Below are positions 1-8,053 of a stretch of DNA of 63,832 nucleotides, one piece after another (positions within the stretch are counted from its first letter, which is position 1; the number at the start of each line of letters is the position of its first letter). Location: positions 1 through 63,832 of the forward strand of contig CAKSXW010000003.1 in NCBI GenBank assembly GCA_934518555.1, read 5' to 3'. The notes below the pieces were generated by a model. The model did no database searches. It saw only the letters and a program-made list of their open reading frames with translations, and was not told the DNA's origin. Source of the DNA: an uncultured Faecalibacterium sp. Lineage in GTDB: Bacteria > Bacillota > Clostridia > Oscillospirales > Ruminococcaceae. A program made the translations under genes and the position numbers.

Positions 1-209
1 ACAGGGCCTGCACCGGCAATGGAGCTGAACTGGTGGGCAAACACCGTCCAGCCGTTGGTGGGCACATAGTCCCGGCCGTCCTCGTGGACGACTGCCGGGG
101 TCTTAGCGGTGGGGTCGATGCCCCATTTGTTGGCCAGCCAGCGGCCGTAAAGGGCATACGCACCAAACAGACACACCGCTGCGATCAATACGATGACCAG
201 GGTATTCAT
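1..209 (-). CDS. cstA: Carbon starvation protein CstA, N-terminal part (truncated by window edge)
   Basis: The first 69 residues are visible: a membrane segment near residues 3-20, then GRWLANKWGID, the YVPTNGW stretch and the HQFSSIAGAGP motif typical of CstA. CstA proteins are large polytopic transporters linked to peptide, amino acid or pyruvate uptake; most of this one lies outside the window. The ATG at 207-209 has an upstream AAAGAGG ribosome-binding site. It is preceded by a long leader carrying T-box features, so transcription is probably controlled by uncharged tRNA. Family assignment is firm; the substrate is not known from sequence. Confidence 0.9.
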   Translation of the reverse strand, partial: MNTLVIVLIAAVCLFGAYALYGRWLANKWGIDPTAKTPAVVHEDGRDYVPTNGWTVFAHQFSSIAGAGP

Positions 210-239
210 TGTTTTCAACCTCTTTCCTTTTGTTCACTA

Positions 240-614
240 GGCAGATCCCTCTGACATTCAGCACAGGCCTCCGGGGTGAAAAAGGCCTCCGTCCCAGGTC
301 CTCTCCGCTTTCCGGAAAGTTCCCGAAGACGAAGGCCCCCGATCCACTGCACAAGATGGATGGTTCGCTCCGTGGTACCACTTCGATTGCTGTTGCAGGA
401 ACAGCCGCTCCCCCACACCCCACAGGGAGGTGTGCTGCCCGGTAACGAGGGCGAAACGGCGGTGACTACTAAGGGCCCAAAGCCCCGTTCCCCCACGCTG
501 CTCCCAGGGGAGGGTCCTTTGCTCCTGACTGCCGCCGTTGCACCAAAAAGGCGGCTCTCTGGGAGAGGGTGCTGCAAAGGATCGTGTCCTGTTCGTCGCA
601 TTTGCTGAATGATT
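240..614 (-). promoter_or_regulatory. T-box riboswitch leader of cstA
   Basis: Reading the minus strand from the promoter towards cstA, the leader shows the Stem I AGAGAGCCGCC element (550-560), a GGTG apical loop (540-545 region), a Stem I helix pairing 574-581 with 515-522, the T-box core GTGGTACCACGG (372-382) and a terminator hairpin pairing 329-338 with 283-292 and ending in a U run (279-283). This order is that of a class I transcriptional T-box. The bases after the Stem I helix read CCCTCC, which by position would give a proline-type specifier, but I hold that weakly. Confidence 0.82.
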
Positions 615-620
615 GTCATT

Positions 621-649
621 ACTTTAGTGCGAAATGCACACTTTGTCAA
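621..649 (-). promoter_or_regulatory. Promoter of the cstA leader
   Basis: On the minus strand TTGACA (644-649) and TAAAGT (621-626) are separated by 17 bp. The spacer contains the near-palindrome GTGCGAAATGCAC (627-639). The -10 context CTAAAGTAAT is identical to that of the divergent yerC-like promoter, suggesting shared control. Confidence 0.7.
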
Positions 650-783
650 TAAATTTGCAACAATTTCGGTGGATGCACCAAGGGGATGCAGAAAATGGAA
701 AAAAGTTTTAGGTGATTTTTTCTCATGAATGAAACGAATAAAATTGAACACCAATCAAGGTGAAAGACTCTCACAACTGCCTC

Positions 784-820
784 TTGACTTTCGCACTTTG
801 AAGTGCTAAAGTAATAGCAC
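784..820 (+). promoter_or_regulatory. Promoter with trp-operator-like palindrome
   Basis: TTGACT (784-789) and TAAAGT (807-812) with a 17-bp spacer. Over the -10 lies an 18-bp inverted repeat, GTGCTA-N6-TAGCAC (803-820), whose layout matches the E. coli trp operator (GTACTA...TAGTAC). A second inverted repeat, GCACTTTGAAGTGC (793-806), fills the spacer. The downstream gene encodes a TrpR-family protein, so autorepression is the natural reading. Confidence 0.65.
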
Positions 821-865
821 GACCCCTGGAACAGATAGGGAACAGAAGCATAAAGGAGAAAGATC

Positions 866-1165
866 ATGGCCGAAAAAAATTCCAGAAGAAACGAAACCAC
901 CGACGCCCTCTTTGACGCCATCCTCAGCCTGGAGACCCGGGAGGAGTGCTACAAGTTCTTCGAGGATCTGTGCACGGTCAAGGAGATCTCCGACATGGCA
1001 CAGCGCCTGGAGGCAGCAAAGCTGCTGCTGGAAGGCAGCACCTACGAGCAGATCGTCAAAAAGGTAGAGATCAGCACCGCCACCATCAGCCGCATCAACC
1101 GCTGCATCCAGTACGGCACCGGGGGCTACCAGGAGATCATTGAAAAGACCCACAGCCACCAGTAA
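866..1165 (+). CDS. YerC/YecD family TrpR-related regulator
   Basis: A 99-residue protein made of the TrpR-like helix-turn-helix fold: EMAQRLEAAKLL-type helix around residues 42-55 and the recognition region YEQIVKKVEISTATISRI at about 59-76, as in YerC/YecD. Unlike E. coli TrpR, family members are often of unknown ligand. AAAGGAG lies 7 bases before the ATG. It is transcribed away from cstA, and its own promoter bears a trp-operator-like palindrome. It probably represses itself and perhaps cstA; tryptophan as corepressor is inference only. Confidence 0.88.
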   Translation: MAEKNSRRNETTDALFDAILSLETREECYKFFEDLCTVKEISDMAQRLEAAKLLLEGSTYEQIVKKVEISTATISRINRCIQYGTGGYQEIIEKTHSHQ

Positions 1166-1231
1166 CGCTGCCAGGGGCCCAGGCATAGGATGGGGCGTAA
1201 AAACCCTCACGACCAGAAAGGATGGCGTTCT

Positions 1232-1561
1232 ATGTCTGCTGCAACCGACTGCAACCATACCCCATGCCCCTGCCCCTGCCTGCCTCGGGTCACTCTGAGC
1301 CAGGCTGTCACCGACCTGCTGGAGAGCATCGCCCTGCAGGAAAATGCCCTCAGCCACATCCTCTGTGCGGAAAGCCGGAAGATGGATGCCGCCCTGGCCA
1401 TGGATGGTCTGGACCTGTGCAAGCTGCTGGAGGTCAATGACTCTGCCACCAACATGGTCCACGCCGTGGCCAACCTGGAGCTGGTGCTGAAGGATAAGCT
1501 GGAGTTCATCTCCAATAACCTTTACTATCCCCCCTCCGGCGACACCCCCTCAGAAAGCTGA
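1232..1561 (+). CDS. Small protein with Cys/Pro-rich N-terminus and ALSHIL-type helix
   Basis: A 109-residue hypothetical protein. The N-terminus has HTPCPCPCLP (residues 9-18); the middle ALSHILCAESRKMDAAL and LELVLKDKLEF segments look like the short helical domain found in many clostridial surface or spore-associated proteins with an ALSHILNAEGEK motif. I know no biochemical function for it. Start 1232 is chosen because AGAAAGGA precedes it; an open frame continues upstream to 1190 without a ribosome-binding site. A strong terminator follows. It may be cotranscribed with the TrpR-like gene 66 bases upstream. Confidence 0.7.
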   Translation: MSAATDCNHTPCPCPCLPRVTLSQAVTDLLESIALQENALSHILCAESRKMDAALAMDGLDLCKLLEVNDSATNMVHAVANLELVLKDKLEFISNNLYYPPSGDTPSES

Positions 1562-1570
1562 CCCTTTGCG

Positions 1571-1599
1571 CCTGCCCGGTCCTGGGCAGGCTTTTTTTG
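1571..1599 (+). terminator. Rho-independent terminator
   Basis: CCTGCCC / GGGCAGG stem with a short loop followed by seven T residues; ends the yerC-like transcript. Confidence 0.9.
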
Positions 1600-1645
1600 T
1601 TTGGAGAGCTGAATCCATAAAATTCAGAAAAATCTTTTGTCGGAA

Positions 1646-1674
1646 TTGCTGAAAAAACAATTCTGTGCTATACT
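1646..1674 (+). promoter_or_regulatory. Promoter of the HAD hydrolase operon
   Basis: TTGCTG (1646-1651) and TATACT (1669-1674), 17-bp spacer. Transcription would start about 1680, only about ten bases before the upstream ATG at 1690, which supports use of the later TTG start at 1711. Confidence 0.6.
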
Positions 1675-1710
1675 ATAGACTGTATCGCTATGAAAGTGAG
1701 GGAACTGCAA

Positions 1711-2364
1711 TTGCTGCACTACGACGCCATCCTGTTTGACGTGGACGGGACCCTGATCGATTCCGCCCCCGGCATTCTTCATACACTGGCAGAGGTCTTT
1801 CAGTCCATGGGCGTGGATGTTACCGGCCTGGACCTGCGCCGCTACCTGGGGCCGCCCCTTCGCAAGAGCTTTGGGGAGCACTTTACGGACCCTGCAAAGA
1901 TCGAAGAAGCCACCCGGCGGTATCGCACCAGCTACGCAGTCCGGGGCGGCCACGATTGCGCCGCCTACCCCGGTGCAGCCCAGATGCTGCAGCGGCTGAA
2001 GGAGGCAGGCCTGGTGCTGTGCACCGCCACCTCCAAGCCCACCCAGGTGGTGACCCCCATCCTGGAGGAACAGGGCCTGGCCCCTTACTTTGATTTTATT
2101 GGCGGTGCTTCCATGGACGAAAGCCGGGACACCAAAACGGAGGTAGTGCGCTATGTGCTGAGCCAGCCTGTGCTGGAGGGCAAGCGTGTGCTGATGGTGG
2201 GGGACCGGAACGATGATATGCGGGGCGCAGCCGACTGCGGCCTGGATGCCGCCGGAGCTCTGTATGGCTACGGCAGCCGGGAAGAGCTGGCACCCTTCCA
2301 TCCAGTGTTGCTGGCGGAAAGCTGTGCAGACCTGGCAGACCAGCTGCTGGGGCAGCAGGGCTGA
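1711..2364 (+). CDS. HAD hydrolase, phosphoglycolate phosphatase-like
   Basis: HAD superfamily phosphatase of about 217 residues. Motif I is FDVDGT (the two catalytic Asp), motif II is the Thr/Ser in CTATSKP, motif III the Lys in DTKTEV, and motif IV GDRNDD. A helical cap follows motif I, as in Gph/PGP proteins. The substrate cannot be told from sequence; 2-phosphoglycolate or a sugar phosphate are usual. The start is ambiguous: ATG 1690 has no ribosome-binding site, while TTG 1711 follows GAGGGA at good spacing. The next gene follows after about 40 bases and may share the transcript. Confidence 0.85.
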   Translation: MLHYDAILFDVDGTLIDSAPGILHTLAEVFQSMGVDVTGLDLRRYLGPPLRKSFGEHFTDPAKIEEATRRYRTSYAVRGGHDCAAYPGAAQMLQRLKEAGLVLCTATSKPTQVVTPILEEQGLAPYFDFIGGASMDESRDTKTEVVRYVLSQPVLEGKRVLMVGDRNDDMRGAADCGLDAAGALYGYGSREELAPFHPVLLAESCADLADQLLGQQG

Positions 2365-2406
2365 GCCTCCTGTCCAAGATCCAGAAAAAAGGGATTGGTG
2401 AAAACG

Positions 2407-4323
2407 ATGAAACAAAATACACAACCGGAAAAGCAGCCCCTGACCCCTCTGCAGAAGCAGGCGGTGCTGGTGTGCATGGTGTGCGCCCTGGCAGTGCTGC
2501 TGACCCTTGGCATCACCCTGAACCTGCTGCACCGGGGCAAGGAGCCCTCTGGGCCCTCTGAGCTGCCGGATGGCAGCCAGGGGACCACCGACGAGGGCAA
2601 TATTTCGGACCATTACCAGATCAACGAAACTTCCAGCGCCCTGCTGCCGGAGACGGCCGACGCCGGCGAGGAGTACCAGAAGGAGACGCTGTTCATCGGT
2701 GACTCCAACACGGTGCGGCTGTACGCCAACGGCCTCATCTCCCTGCAGCAGTTCTGCGCCAAGGAGGGCATCGGCACTCACGCCGCCCTTAACGAGGCCA
2801 TCGTCAACTTTAAAAAGGACAGCAGCCGCTACACCATCGCCCAGGCTGTGGCGAAAATGAAGCCTCGCCGGGTGGTGATCATGCTGGGCACCAACGACAC
2901 CGGAATGTCGGTGGAGGACTTTATCAGCAACTACACCGCCCTGGTCCAGGCTATCCAGGCCAGCTACCCCTACACCGACATCATCGTCAACACGGTGCCC
3001 CCGGTGCCGGCCGACCATTCCAACTACCCCCACATGGACCAGACCAAGATCGACGACTTCAACATGGCGTTGCTGTCCCTGTGTGAGCAGATGGACCTGA
3101 AGTTCTTGAACACCGCCGAGGCCCTGAAGGACTCCACGGGCTACGGCAACGCCGACTACTACCAGAGCGGCGACATCCATCTCAAGACCTCTGGCCTGAA
3201 GGTGCTGCTGAACTACCTGCGGACTCACGCCTATGGGACGGAGGACCGCCGCCCCGATACCAGCAACATCCCCAAGCGTGCAGAGTACGTGCCGGACCCC
3301 AGCTCTGCAGTGGCACCCTCCAGCAGCTCTGAGGCTCCCTCCTCTTCCTCGGAGGCCTCGGTCCAGTACCAGGTGTCCTACCGGGTGGATAAGTCCGGCG
3401 GCGGCACCCTCACCGGCGGCAGCGAGAGTGGCAAGACCTCGCTCAGCTACACCGTCACCGGGGGCCAGTCGGTTAGCGTCACTGCTGTGCCGGAGGCCGG
3501 GTATGTGTTCGTCAAGTGGAGCGATGGGGTCACCAAGGCCACCCGTACAGATACCGGCTTCAAGCAGAACCTGGACGTTACGGCAGTGTTTGCCGCTGCC
3601 TCTGTCAAGGTCTCCAGCGAGGGCAAGGCTGTGGTAGGCGGTCACCTTACCTTTAAAGCAAAGATCAAGGGCAAGGCGCTGGACGCCTCCTCTATCCGCT
3701 GGTACGCCAACGGTGCCCATGTGGCAGAGGCCGATGGCCAGATCAGCGTCACGGTGCCGGTAACTGCGGAAATGCAGGGCACTACCTTTAAGATCTACGC
3801 TGTGGTAAGCTGCGGCGAAAGCCAGCTCACCAGCAACACCCTGGAGGTCACGGTGGCCGGTACCCCGGTCAGCTCCTCCGGCAGCAGTTCCTCCGGCAGT
3901 TCCAGTTCTTCTGGATCTTCCAGTTCTTCCAGCTCCTCCGGTTCTGCCAGCACTTCTGGCTCCACCGCAGGCAGCGGGTCCGGAGCTTCCTCCGGAACTA
4001 CATCTTCTTCCACGGCTCCGGCAGGCTCTGACAGCAGCTCTAACGGTGCCGAGAGCAGCGGCTCTCACAGCAGCTCTACCAGTTCCGGCAGCAGCGCATC
4101 TCACAGCAGCTCCGAGAGCAGCAGTTCCTCCCATAGCAGCTCCACCAGCTCCGGGAGCAGCAGTGCTTCTCACAGCAGTTCCTCCGGCAGCACCTCTGCC
4201 GAGACGGAAAAGCCGAAGTCGGAAAAGACTGAGACCGAAAAGACGGAAACGGAAAAGACCGAGACCCAGAAGCCGGAGCCGGAAAAGGCTCCTGTCAAGG
4301 AAGAATCGGCAGCCCGGTCCTGA
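2407..4323 (+). CDS. Membrane-anchored SGNH/GDSL hydrolase with B-repeat, Ig-like domain and Ser-rich tail
   Basis: About 638 residues. A membrane segment at about 18-41 anchors it outside the cell. The SGNH domain shows GDSN near residue 98 (nucleophile Ser), MLGTNDTG (block III) and GDIHLK (catalytic Asp and His). Next come an InlB-type B-repeat (QVSYRVDKSGGGTLTGG ... VFVKWSDG), an Ig-like module, a run of over 100 mostly Ser/Gly residues, and TEKTE repeats ending in KEESAARS. SGNH enzymes of this kind remove or transfer acyl groups on cell-wall sugars; the exact substrate is unknown. TTG 2395 and GTG 2398 are alternative starts. Confidence 0.85.
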   Translation: MKQNTQPEKQPLTPLQKQAVLVCMVCALAVLLTLGITLNLLHRGKEPSGPSELPDGSQGTTDEGNISDHYQINETSSALLPETADAGEEYQKETLFIGDSNTVRLYANGLISLQQFCAKEGIGTHAALNEAIVNFKKDSSRYTIAQAVAKMKPRRVVIMLGTNDTGMSVEDFISNYTALVQAIQASYPYTDIIVNTVPPVPADHSNYPHMDQTKIDDFNMALLSLCEQMDLKFLNTAEALKDSTGYGNADYYQSGDIHLKTSGLKVLLNYLRTHAYGTEDRRPDTSNIPKRAEYVPDPSSAVAPSSSSEAPSSSSEASVQYQVSYRVDKSGGGTLTGGSESGKTSLSYTVTGGQSVSVTAVPEAGYVFVKWSDGVTKATRTDTGFKQNLDVTAVFAAASVKVSSEGKAVVGGHLTFKAKIKGKALDASSIRWYANGAHVAEADGQISVTVPVTAEMQGTTFKIYAVVSCGESQLTSNTLEVTVAGTPVSSSGSSSSGSSSSSGSSSSSSSSGSASTSGSTAGSGSGASSGTTSSSTAPAGSDSSSNGAESSGSHSSSTSSGSSASHSSSESSSSSHSSSTSSGSSSASHSSSSGSTSAETEKPKSEKTETEKTETEKTETQKPEPEKAPVKEESAARS

Positions 4324-4378
4324 GGCCGGAACCCTCCACCCTCGCACTGCATAGGCTGAGGGGAGAGGAGGCGGTCAT

Positions 4379-4600
4379 GTGCTCTACCAGGAAGCTCGCA
4401 TCTGGGCAGTGCCCGGGGCAGAGGACGTTGCCGACGGCAGCGTAGACCACTACGGAACCGATTGGCAAAACGTGGAAAACGGAGCCCTGGAGGAGGAAAT
4501 GCAGAAGTGCCGCGCCACACCCTGTGACGCCAAACGAACCTGTTCAGACAACCAACCGGCACAAAAGGACGTGCAAGCGTACGAAATTCTGCCGGAATGA
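4379..4600 (+). CDS. Hypothetical 73-residue protein
   Basis: GTG start preceded by GGAGG at a spacing of about eight bases, followed by an uninterrupted frame of 73 codons ending just before a hairpin. The product is acidic in the middle (LEEEMQKC) with three Cys and no recognisable motif or membrane segment. It sits 55 bases behind the surface hydrolase gene. An ATG two bases earlier opens only a 22-codon frame. I do not recognise it and cannot exclude that it is not translated. Confidence 0.3.
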   Translation: MLYQEARIWAVPGAEDVADGSVDHYGTDWQNVENGALEEEMQKCRATPCDAKRTCSDNQPAQKDVQAYEILPE

Positions 4601-4602
4601 AC

Positions 4603-4636
4603 AGAAGCCAGCTCTGCCGAAGCGGGGCTGGCTTCT
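4603..4636 (+). terminator. Stem-loop without clear U run, probable terminator
   Basis: Ten-base perfect stem AGAAGCCAGC / GCTGGCTTCT, followed by CCCTGTTG instead of a T tract, so termination strength is uncertain. Confidence 0.45.
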
Positions 4637-4691
4637 CCCTGTTGTAATGCCTGTGCCCCAGGCAACCGGACCAATGAAATGAGGGAATGAT

Positions 4692-5432
4692 ATGGCAAAA
4701 TATTACTGCATCCTGTTTGATGTGGACAACACCCTGCTGGATTTTGACGCAGCAGAACGCAAGGCCCTGGCCGATACCCTGGTAAGCTATGGCATCGAGC
4801 CGGACGCCGAGACGGTGCAGACCTACCACACCATCAACGAGCAACTGTGGCGTCAGCTGGAAAAGGGCCAGATCCGCCGGGAAAAGCTCCTGGCAGAACG
4901 GTTTACCCGGTTCCTGAAGGCCATCGACGCCGCCGGAGACGGGGCCGAGATGAACCGGTATTACCTGGAACAGCTGTCCACCCACCCGGACCTGAAGAAC
5001 CCTGGGGTGCTGGACGTGCTCCGGGAGCTGTCGGAGGTGGCTACCCTGGCAGCGGTGACCAACGGCGTACACCGGGTGCAGGTCCGCCGCCTGGCGGAAT
5101 CCGGCGTGGCCAACTTCCTGGAGGATGTGTTCGTCTCCGAGAAGATGGACTGCGAAAAGCCCAGCCGCAAGATCTTTGATGGGGCTCTGCGAGCCCTGGG
5201 GGTAGAGAACCGGGAGCACGTACTGATGGTAGGTGACGGCCTGGCCAGCGATATCCAGGGCGGTGCCAACGCCGGGCTGGATACCTGCTGGTTCAACCCC
5301 AACCACGCCGAAAACCCCGGCAAGGTGATCCCCACCTATGAGATCGAGAGCCTGGAGCAGCTGTACCCCCTGGTGATGGAGCAGGAGGAGCTGGCCAACG
5401 TGGGCCTGAAGAACCGCCGTCACCAGTGCTGA
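4692..5432 (+). CDS. YjjG family noncanonical pyrimidine nucleotidase
   Basis: A 246-residue HAD hydrolase. FDVDNTLLDFD is the typical YjjG motif I, with DNT in place of DGT; motif II is AVTNG, motif III the Lys in CEKPSRKIFD, motif IV VGDGLASDIQGG. YjjG-type enzymes dephosphorylate noncanonical or damaged pyrimidine nucleoside monophosphates and act in house-cleaning. GAGGGA precedes the ATG. The ABC-F gene follows after 37 bases, probably in the same transcript. Confidence 0.88.
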   Translation: MAKYYCILFDVDNTLLDFDAAERKALADTLVSYGIEPDAETVQTYHTINEQLWRQLEKGQIRREKLLAERFTRFLKAIDAAGDGAEMNRYYLEQLSTHPDLKNPGVLDVLRELSEVATLAAVTNGVHRVQVRRLAESGVANFLEDVFVSEKMDCEKPSRKIFDGALRALGVENREHVLMVGDGLASDIQGGANAGLDTCWFNPNHAENPGKVIPTYEIESLEQLYPLVMEQEELANVGLKNRRHQC

Positions 5433-5469
5433 ACCTGGCAGCCCCCTGCTGTAAGAATGGATGGAAACG

Positions 5470-7365
5470 ATGCTGATACATTTAGAAAAACTTGGAAAGA
5501 GCTTTGGAGAAAAAAGCGTCCTGCACGACGTGACCGCCAGTGTGGAGCGAGAGGACCGCATTGGCATCGTAGGCCAGAACGGTGCAGGCAAGACCACCCT
5601 GCTGAAGATCCTCACGGGGGAATACCAGGACTATGAGGGAGAGTTCAGCGTGACCCACGGGGTGACTCTGGGGTACCTGGAGCAGAACGCCAAGCTGGAC
5701 CCCACCCTGGATATCTACGGGGAGATGCGCTCCACCTTTGCCCCGGTGCTGGAGGCCATGGCCCAGATGCAGATCCTGGAGCGGAAAATGGCAGCTCAGC
5801 CCGACAACGCCGACCTGCTGGCCCAGCACGACGCTTTGCAAAACGTGGTGGACGCCGCCGATGGCTACAACATGGATGTAAACATCAAAAAGGTGCTGTC
5901 CGGCATGGGCTTTGGTCAGGAGACCTGGCAAAAAAACATCGCTGTGCTGTCCGGCGGCGAGCTGACCCGGCTGAGGCTGGCCAAGCTCCTGCTGGAAAAG
6001 CCGGATGTGTTGATCCTGGACGAGCCCACCAACCACCTGGACTTTGCCACCATGGAGTGGCTGGAAAATTACCTCAAGAGCTACTCCGGGGCGGTGCTGG
6101 TGGTGAGCCATGACCGCTACTTCCTGGATAACGTGTGTACCCGGATCTGGGAGGTGTCCTTCCAGACCATGACCACCTATAAGGGCAACTTCTCAGCCTA
6201 TCTGCCCCAGAAGGAGGCCGCCGACGCCCTGCGGCAGAAGCAGCACGACGCTGACGTGGCCCTGGCAGAAAAGCTGCAGGATTATGTGGACCGGAACCTG
6301 GTACGGGCCTCCACCACCAAAATGGCCCAGAGCCGCCGCCGCCAGCTGGAAAAGCTGGAGATCACCGAGGCTCCCAAGGACGAGACCAACCAGCTGAAGT
6401 TCCGGTTCGAGTACGACGTGGAGCCCTGGAACGAACTGGTGATCCTGAAAAACCTGTCCATCCAGATCGGGGACCGCACCCTGCTGGAGCCCTTTACCTA
6501 TACGGTATGCCGGGGCCAGCGGCTCATCATTGCAGGCCCCAACGGCGCAGGCAAATCCACCCTGATGCAGGTGCTGGACGGCAAACGCCGCCCCTCCGGG
6601 GGCATGGTGCGGCTGGGCACCGGAGCCCGGCCCAGCATCTTTGCCCAGCAGCAGAACCGCCTGGGTCAGGGCCGGGTCATTGACGTGATCTGGAACAAGT
6701 ACCCTCGCATGACCGAGCTGGAGGTCCGCAGCCACCTGGCTAAGCTGGGCTTCCGGGGCGAGACGGTGTTCAAGCCCTGCGAGGCCCTGTCCGGCGGCGA
6801 GCTGGCCCGGCTGCGATTTGCAGAGATCGTGCTGGAGCGGCCCAACCTGCTGTTCCTGGACGAGCCCACCAACCACCTGGACATCTACACCCGGGAGAAT
6901 CTGACAGAGGCTCTGATGGCCTACACCGGCACCCTGCTGCTGGTGACCCACGACCGCCACCTGATGAACAGCCTGGCCTGCCCTATCCTGTACCTGGAAG
7001 ATGGCAAGGCCGTGCTGTACCCCAGCTACGACGCCCTGATGGGCCGTGGCACCCCGGCTCCGGCGGCCCAGAAGGACGCCGGCCCTGCCAAGGTGGGCTA
7101 CGGCAAGGAGCAGCGCCGCCGCCGTGCAGAGCTGCGGGCCAAGATCAAGGCCTGCGAGGACGAGATGGAGGCCTGTGGTGCCCGGGAAGTGGAGCTGGAC
7201 AACGAGATCAACTCCCCGGAGGTGTACAACGACCCGGACCTGCTGCGGCAGAAGAGCGACGAGCTCAGCGACCTGCGGTTCCACCAGGAGGAGCTGTTTG
7301 CCACCTGGGAGGCCGCCATGGAAGAACAGGAGGCCTACGAGCAGGCCTCCCAGACCGAGGAGTAA
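5470..7365 (+). CDS. ABC-F family ATPase (Uup/YdiF-like)
   Basis: About 631 residues with two ABC cassettes in one chain and no membrane domain. First Walker A GQNGAGKTT, signature LSGGELTRLRLAKLL, Walker B with DEPTNHLD; second Walker A GPNGAGKST, signature LSGGELARLRFAEI, again DEPTNHLD. The linker (about 240-310) is charged and helical, and the last 90 residues form a coiled coil. ABC-F proteins bind the ribosomal E site and relieve stalled or drug-inhibited translation. ATG 5461 is in frame three codons upstream; 5470 begins the conserved MLIHLEKLGKSFG sequence. Confidence 0.92.
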   Translation: MLIHLEKLGKSFGEKSVLHDVTASVEREDRIGIVGQNGAGKTTLLKILTGEYQDYEGEFSVTHGVTLGYLEQNAKLDPTLDIYGEMRSTFAPVLEAMAQMQILERKMAAQPDNADLLAQHDALQNVVDAADGYNMDVNIKKVLSGMGFGQETWQKNIAVLSGGELTRLRLAKLLLEKPDVLILDEPTNHLDFATMEWLENYLKSYSGAVLVVSHDRYFLDNVCTRIWEVSFQTMTTYKGNFSAYLPQKEAADALRQKQHDADVALAEKLQDYVDRNLVRASTTKMAQSRRRQLEKLEITEAPKDETNQLKFRFEYDVEPWNELVILKNLSIQIGDRTLLEPFTYTVCRGQRLIIAGPNGAGKSTLMQVLDGKRRPSGGMVRLGTGARPSIFAQQQNRLGQGRVIDVIWNKYPRMTELEVRSHLAKLGFRGETVFKPCEALSGGELARLRFAEIVLERPNLLFLDEPTNHLDIYTRENLTEALMAYTGTLLLVTHDRHLMNSLACPILYLEDGKAVLYPSYDALMGRGTPAPAAQKDAGPAKVGYGKEQRRRRAELRAKIKACEDEMEACGAREVELDNEINSPEVYNDPDLLRQKSDELSDLRFHQEELFATWEAAMEEQEAYEQASQTEE

Positions 7366-7378
7366 AGGAGCGTCTCCC

Positions 7379-7924
7379 ATGCCAAAAAACCATCGCAGCT
7401 ATGAAAAGACCCGGCACATCGCCCTGTCAGGCCTGCTGTTTGCCCTGGCCATGGCCCTTTCCTTTATCGAGGGCACTTTGGTGATCCCGGGCCTGCTGCC
7501 GGGCATGAAGCTGGGCCTGGCCAACATCGTGGTGATGTATGCCTTGTTCTTTATGGGCCCCCGGCAGGCCCTGGTGCTGGACGTGCTGAAGGCACTGTTC
7601 GTCTTTTTGGTGTCCGGCTTTACCGCTGGCCTGCTGTCCTTGTGCGGCGGCCTGTTGTCCCTGCTGGTAATGTGGGTGCTGTACTACCTGCTGCCGGTGC
7701 GGCCCACCTGGTTCATCCTGTCGGTGTGCGGTGCCCTGGCCCACAACCTGGGGCAGCTGCTGGGGGCTGGGGTCATCATCTCCTCCTCCTTGTCCTTTTA
7801 CTACGCCCCGGTCATGCTGGTGCTGGGCCTGGTCATGGGGGCTTTGACCTCCGTTACCCTCAAGGCTCTGCTGCCGGCCCTGGGCAGAATGGGCTTCAAT
7901 ACCCGGGAGAACCGCCCCCATTGA
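7379..7924 (+). CDS. Gx transporter / heptaprenyl diphosphate synthase component I family membrane protein
   Basis: A 181-residue protein with five or six hydrophobic segments; the segment GLLPGMKLGLANIVVMYALFF is characteristic of the family once named heptaprenyl diphosphate synthase component I and now grouped with small-substrate ECF-like S components. Function is not established; roles in quinone or prenyl metabolism were proposed by gene neighbourhood elsewhere. AAAGGAG precedes the ATG by eight bases, and the gene begins 13 bases after the ABC-F gene, so cotranscription is likely. Confidence 0.8.
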   Translation: MPKNHRSYEKTRHIALSGLLFALAMALSFIEGTLVIPGLLPGMKLGLANIVVMYALFFMGPRQALVLDVLKALFVFLVSGFTAGLLSLCGGLLSLLVMWVLYYLLPVRPTWFILSVCGALAHNLGQLLGAGVIISSSLSFYYAPVMLVLGLVMGALTSVTLKALLPALGRMGFNTRENRPH

Positions 7925-7945
7925 CCGACCATTCTGGCAAGGTAG

Positions 7946-7973
7946 TTGCATTTTGGCCGGAAATCTGTATAAT
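7946..7973 (+). promoter_or_regulatory. Promoter of lon
   Basis: TTGCAT (7946-7951) and TATAAT (7968-7973), 16-bp spacer. No CIRCE or CtsR operator is visible. Confidence 0.65.
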
Positions 7974-8015
7974 AAGGAAACAACTGTATTTTTATAAAAA
8001 GACCCCAAAAGAAAA

Positions 8016-8053
8016 GGCTGCCCCACTGCAAGACCCCATGGGCAGCCGGGAGG
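8016..8053 (+). promoter_or_regulatory. Hairpin abutting the lon ribosome-binding site
   Basis: GGCTGCCC (8016-8023) pairs perfectly with GGGCAGCC (8040-8047); the Shine-Dalgarno GGGAGG starts at the very next base. It could slow ribosome access or stabilise the message. Structure is seen; regulation is inference. Confidence 0.4.

Noticed and set aside
3840..4200. Repetitive DNA that could look like a CRISPR array or a microsatellite locus
   Set aside because: The repeats are irregular Ser/Gly codons within the hydrolase tail, without fixed spacers.
1624..4347. 907-codon open frame on the minus strand opposite the HAD and SGNH genes
   Set aside because: It is a codon-bias shadow of two clear plus-strand genes; low-complexity Arg/Leu/Gly content and no ribosome-binding site.
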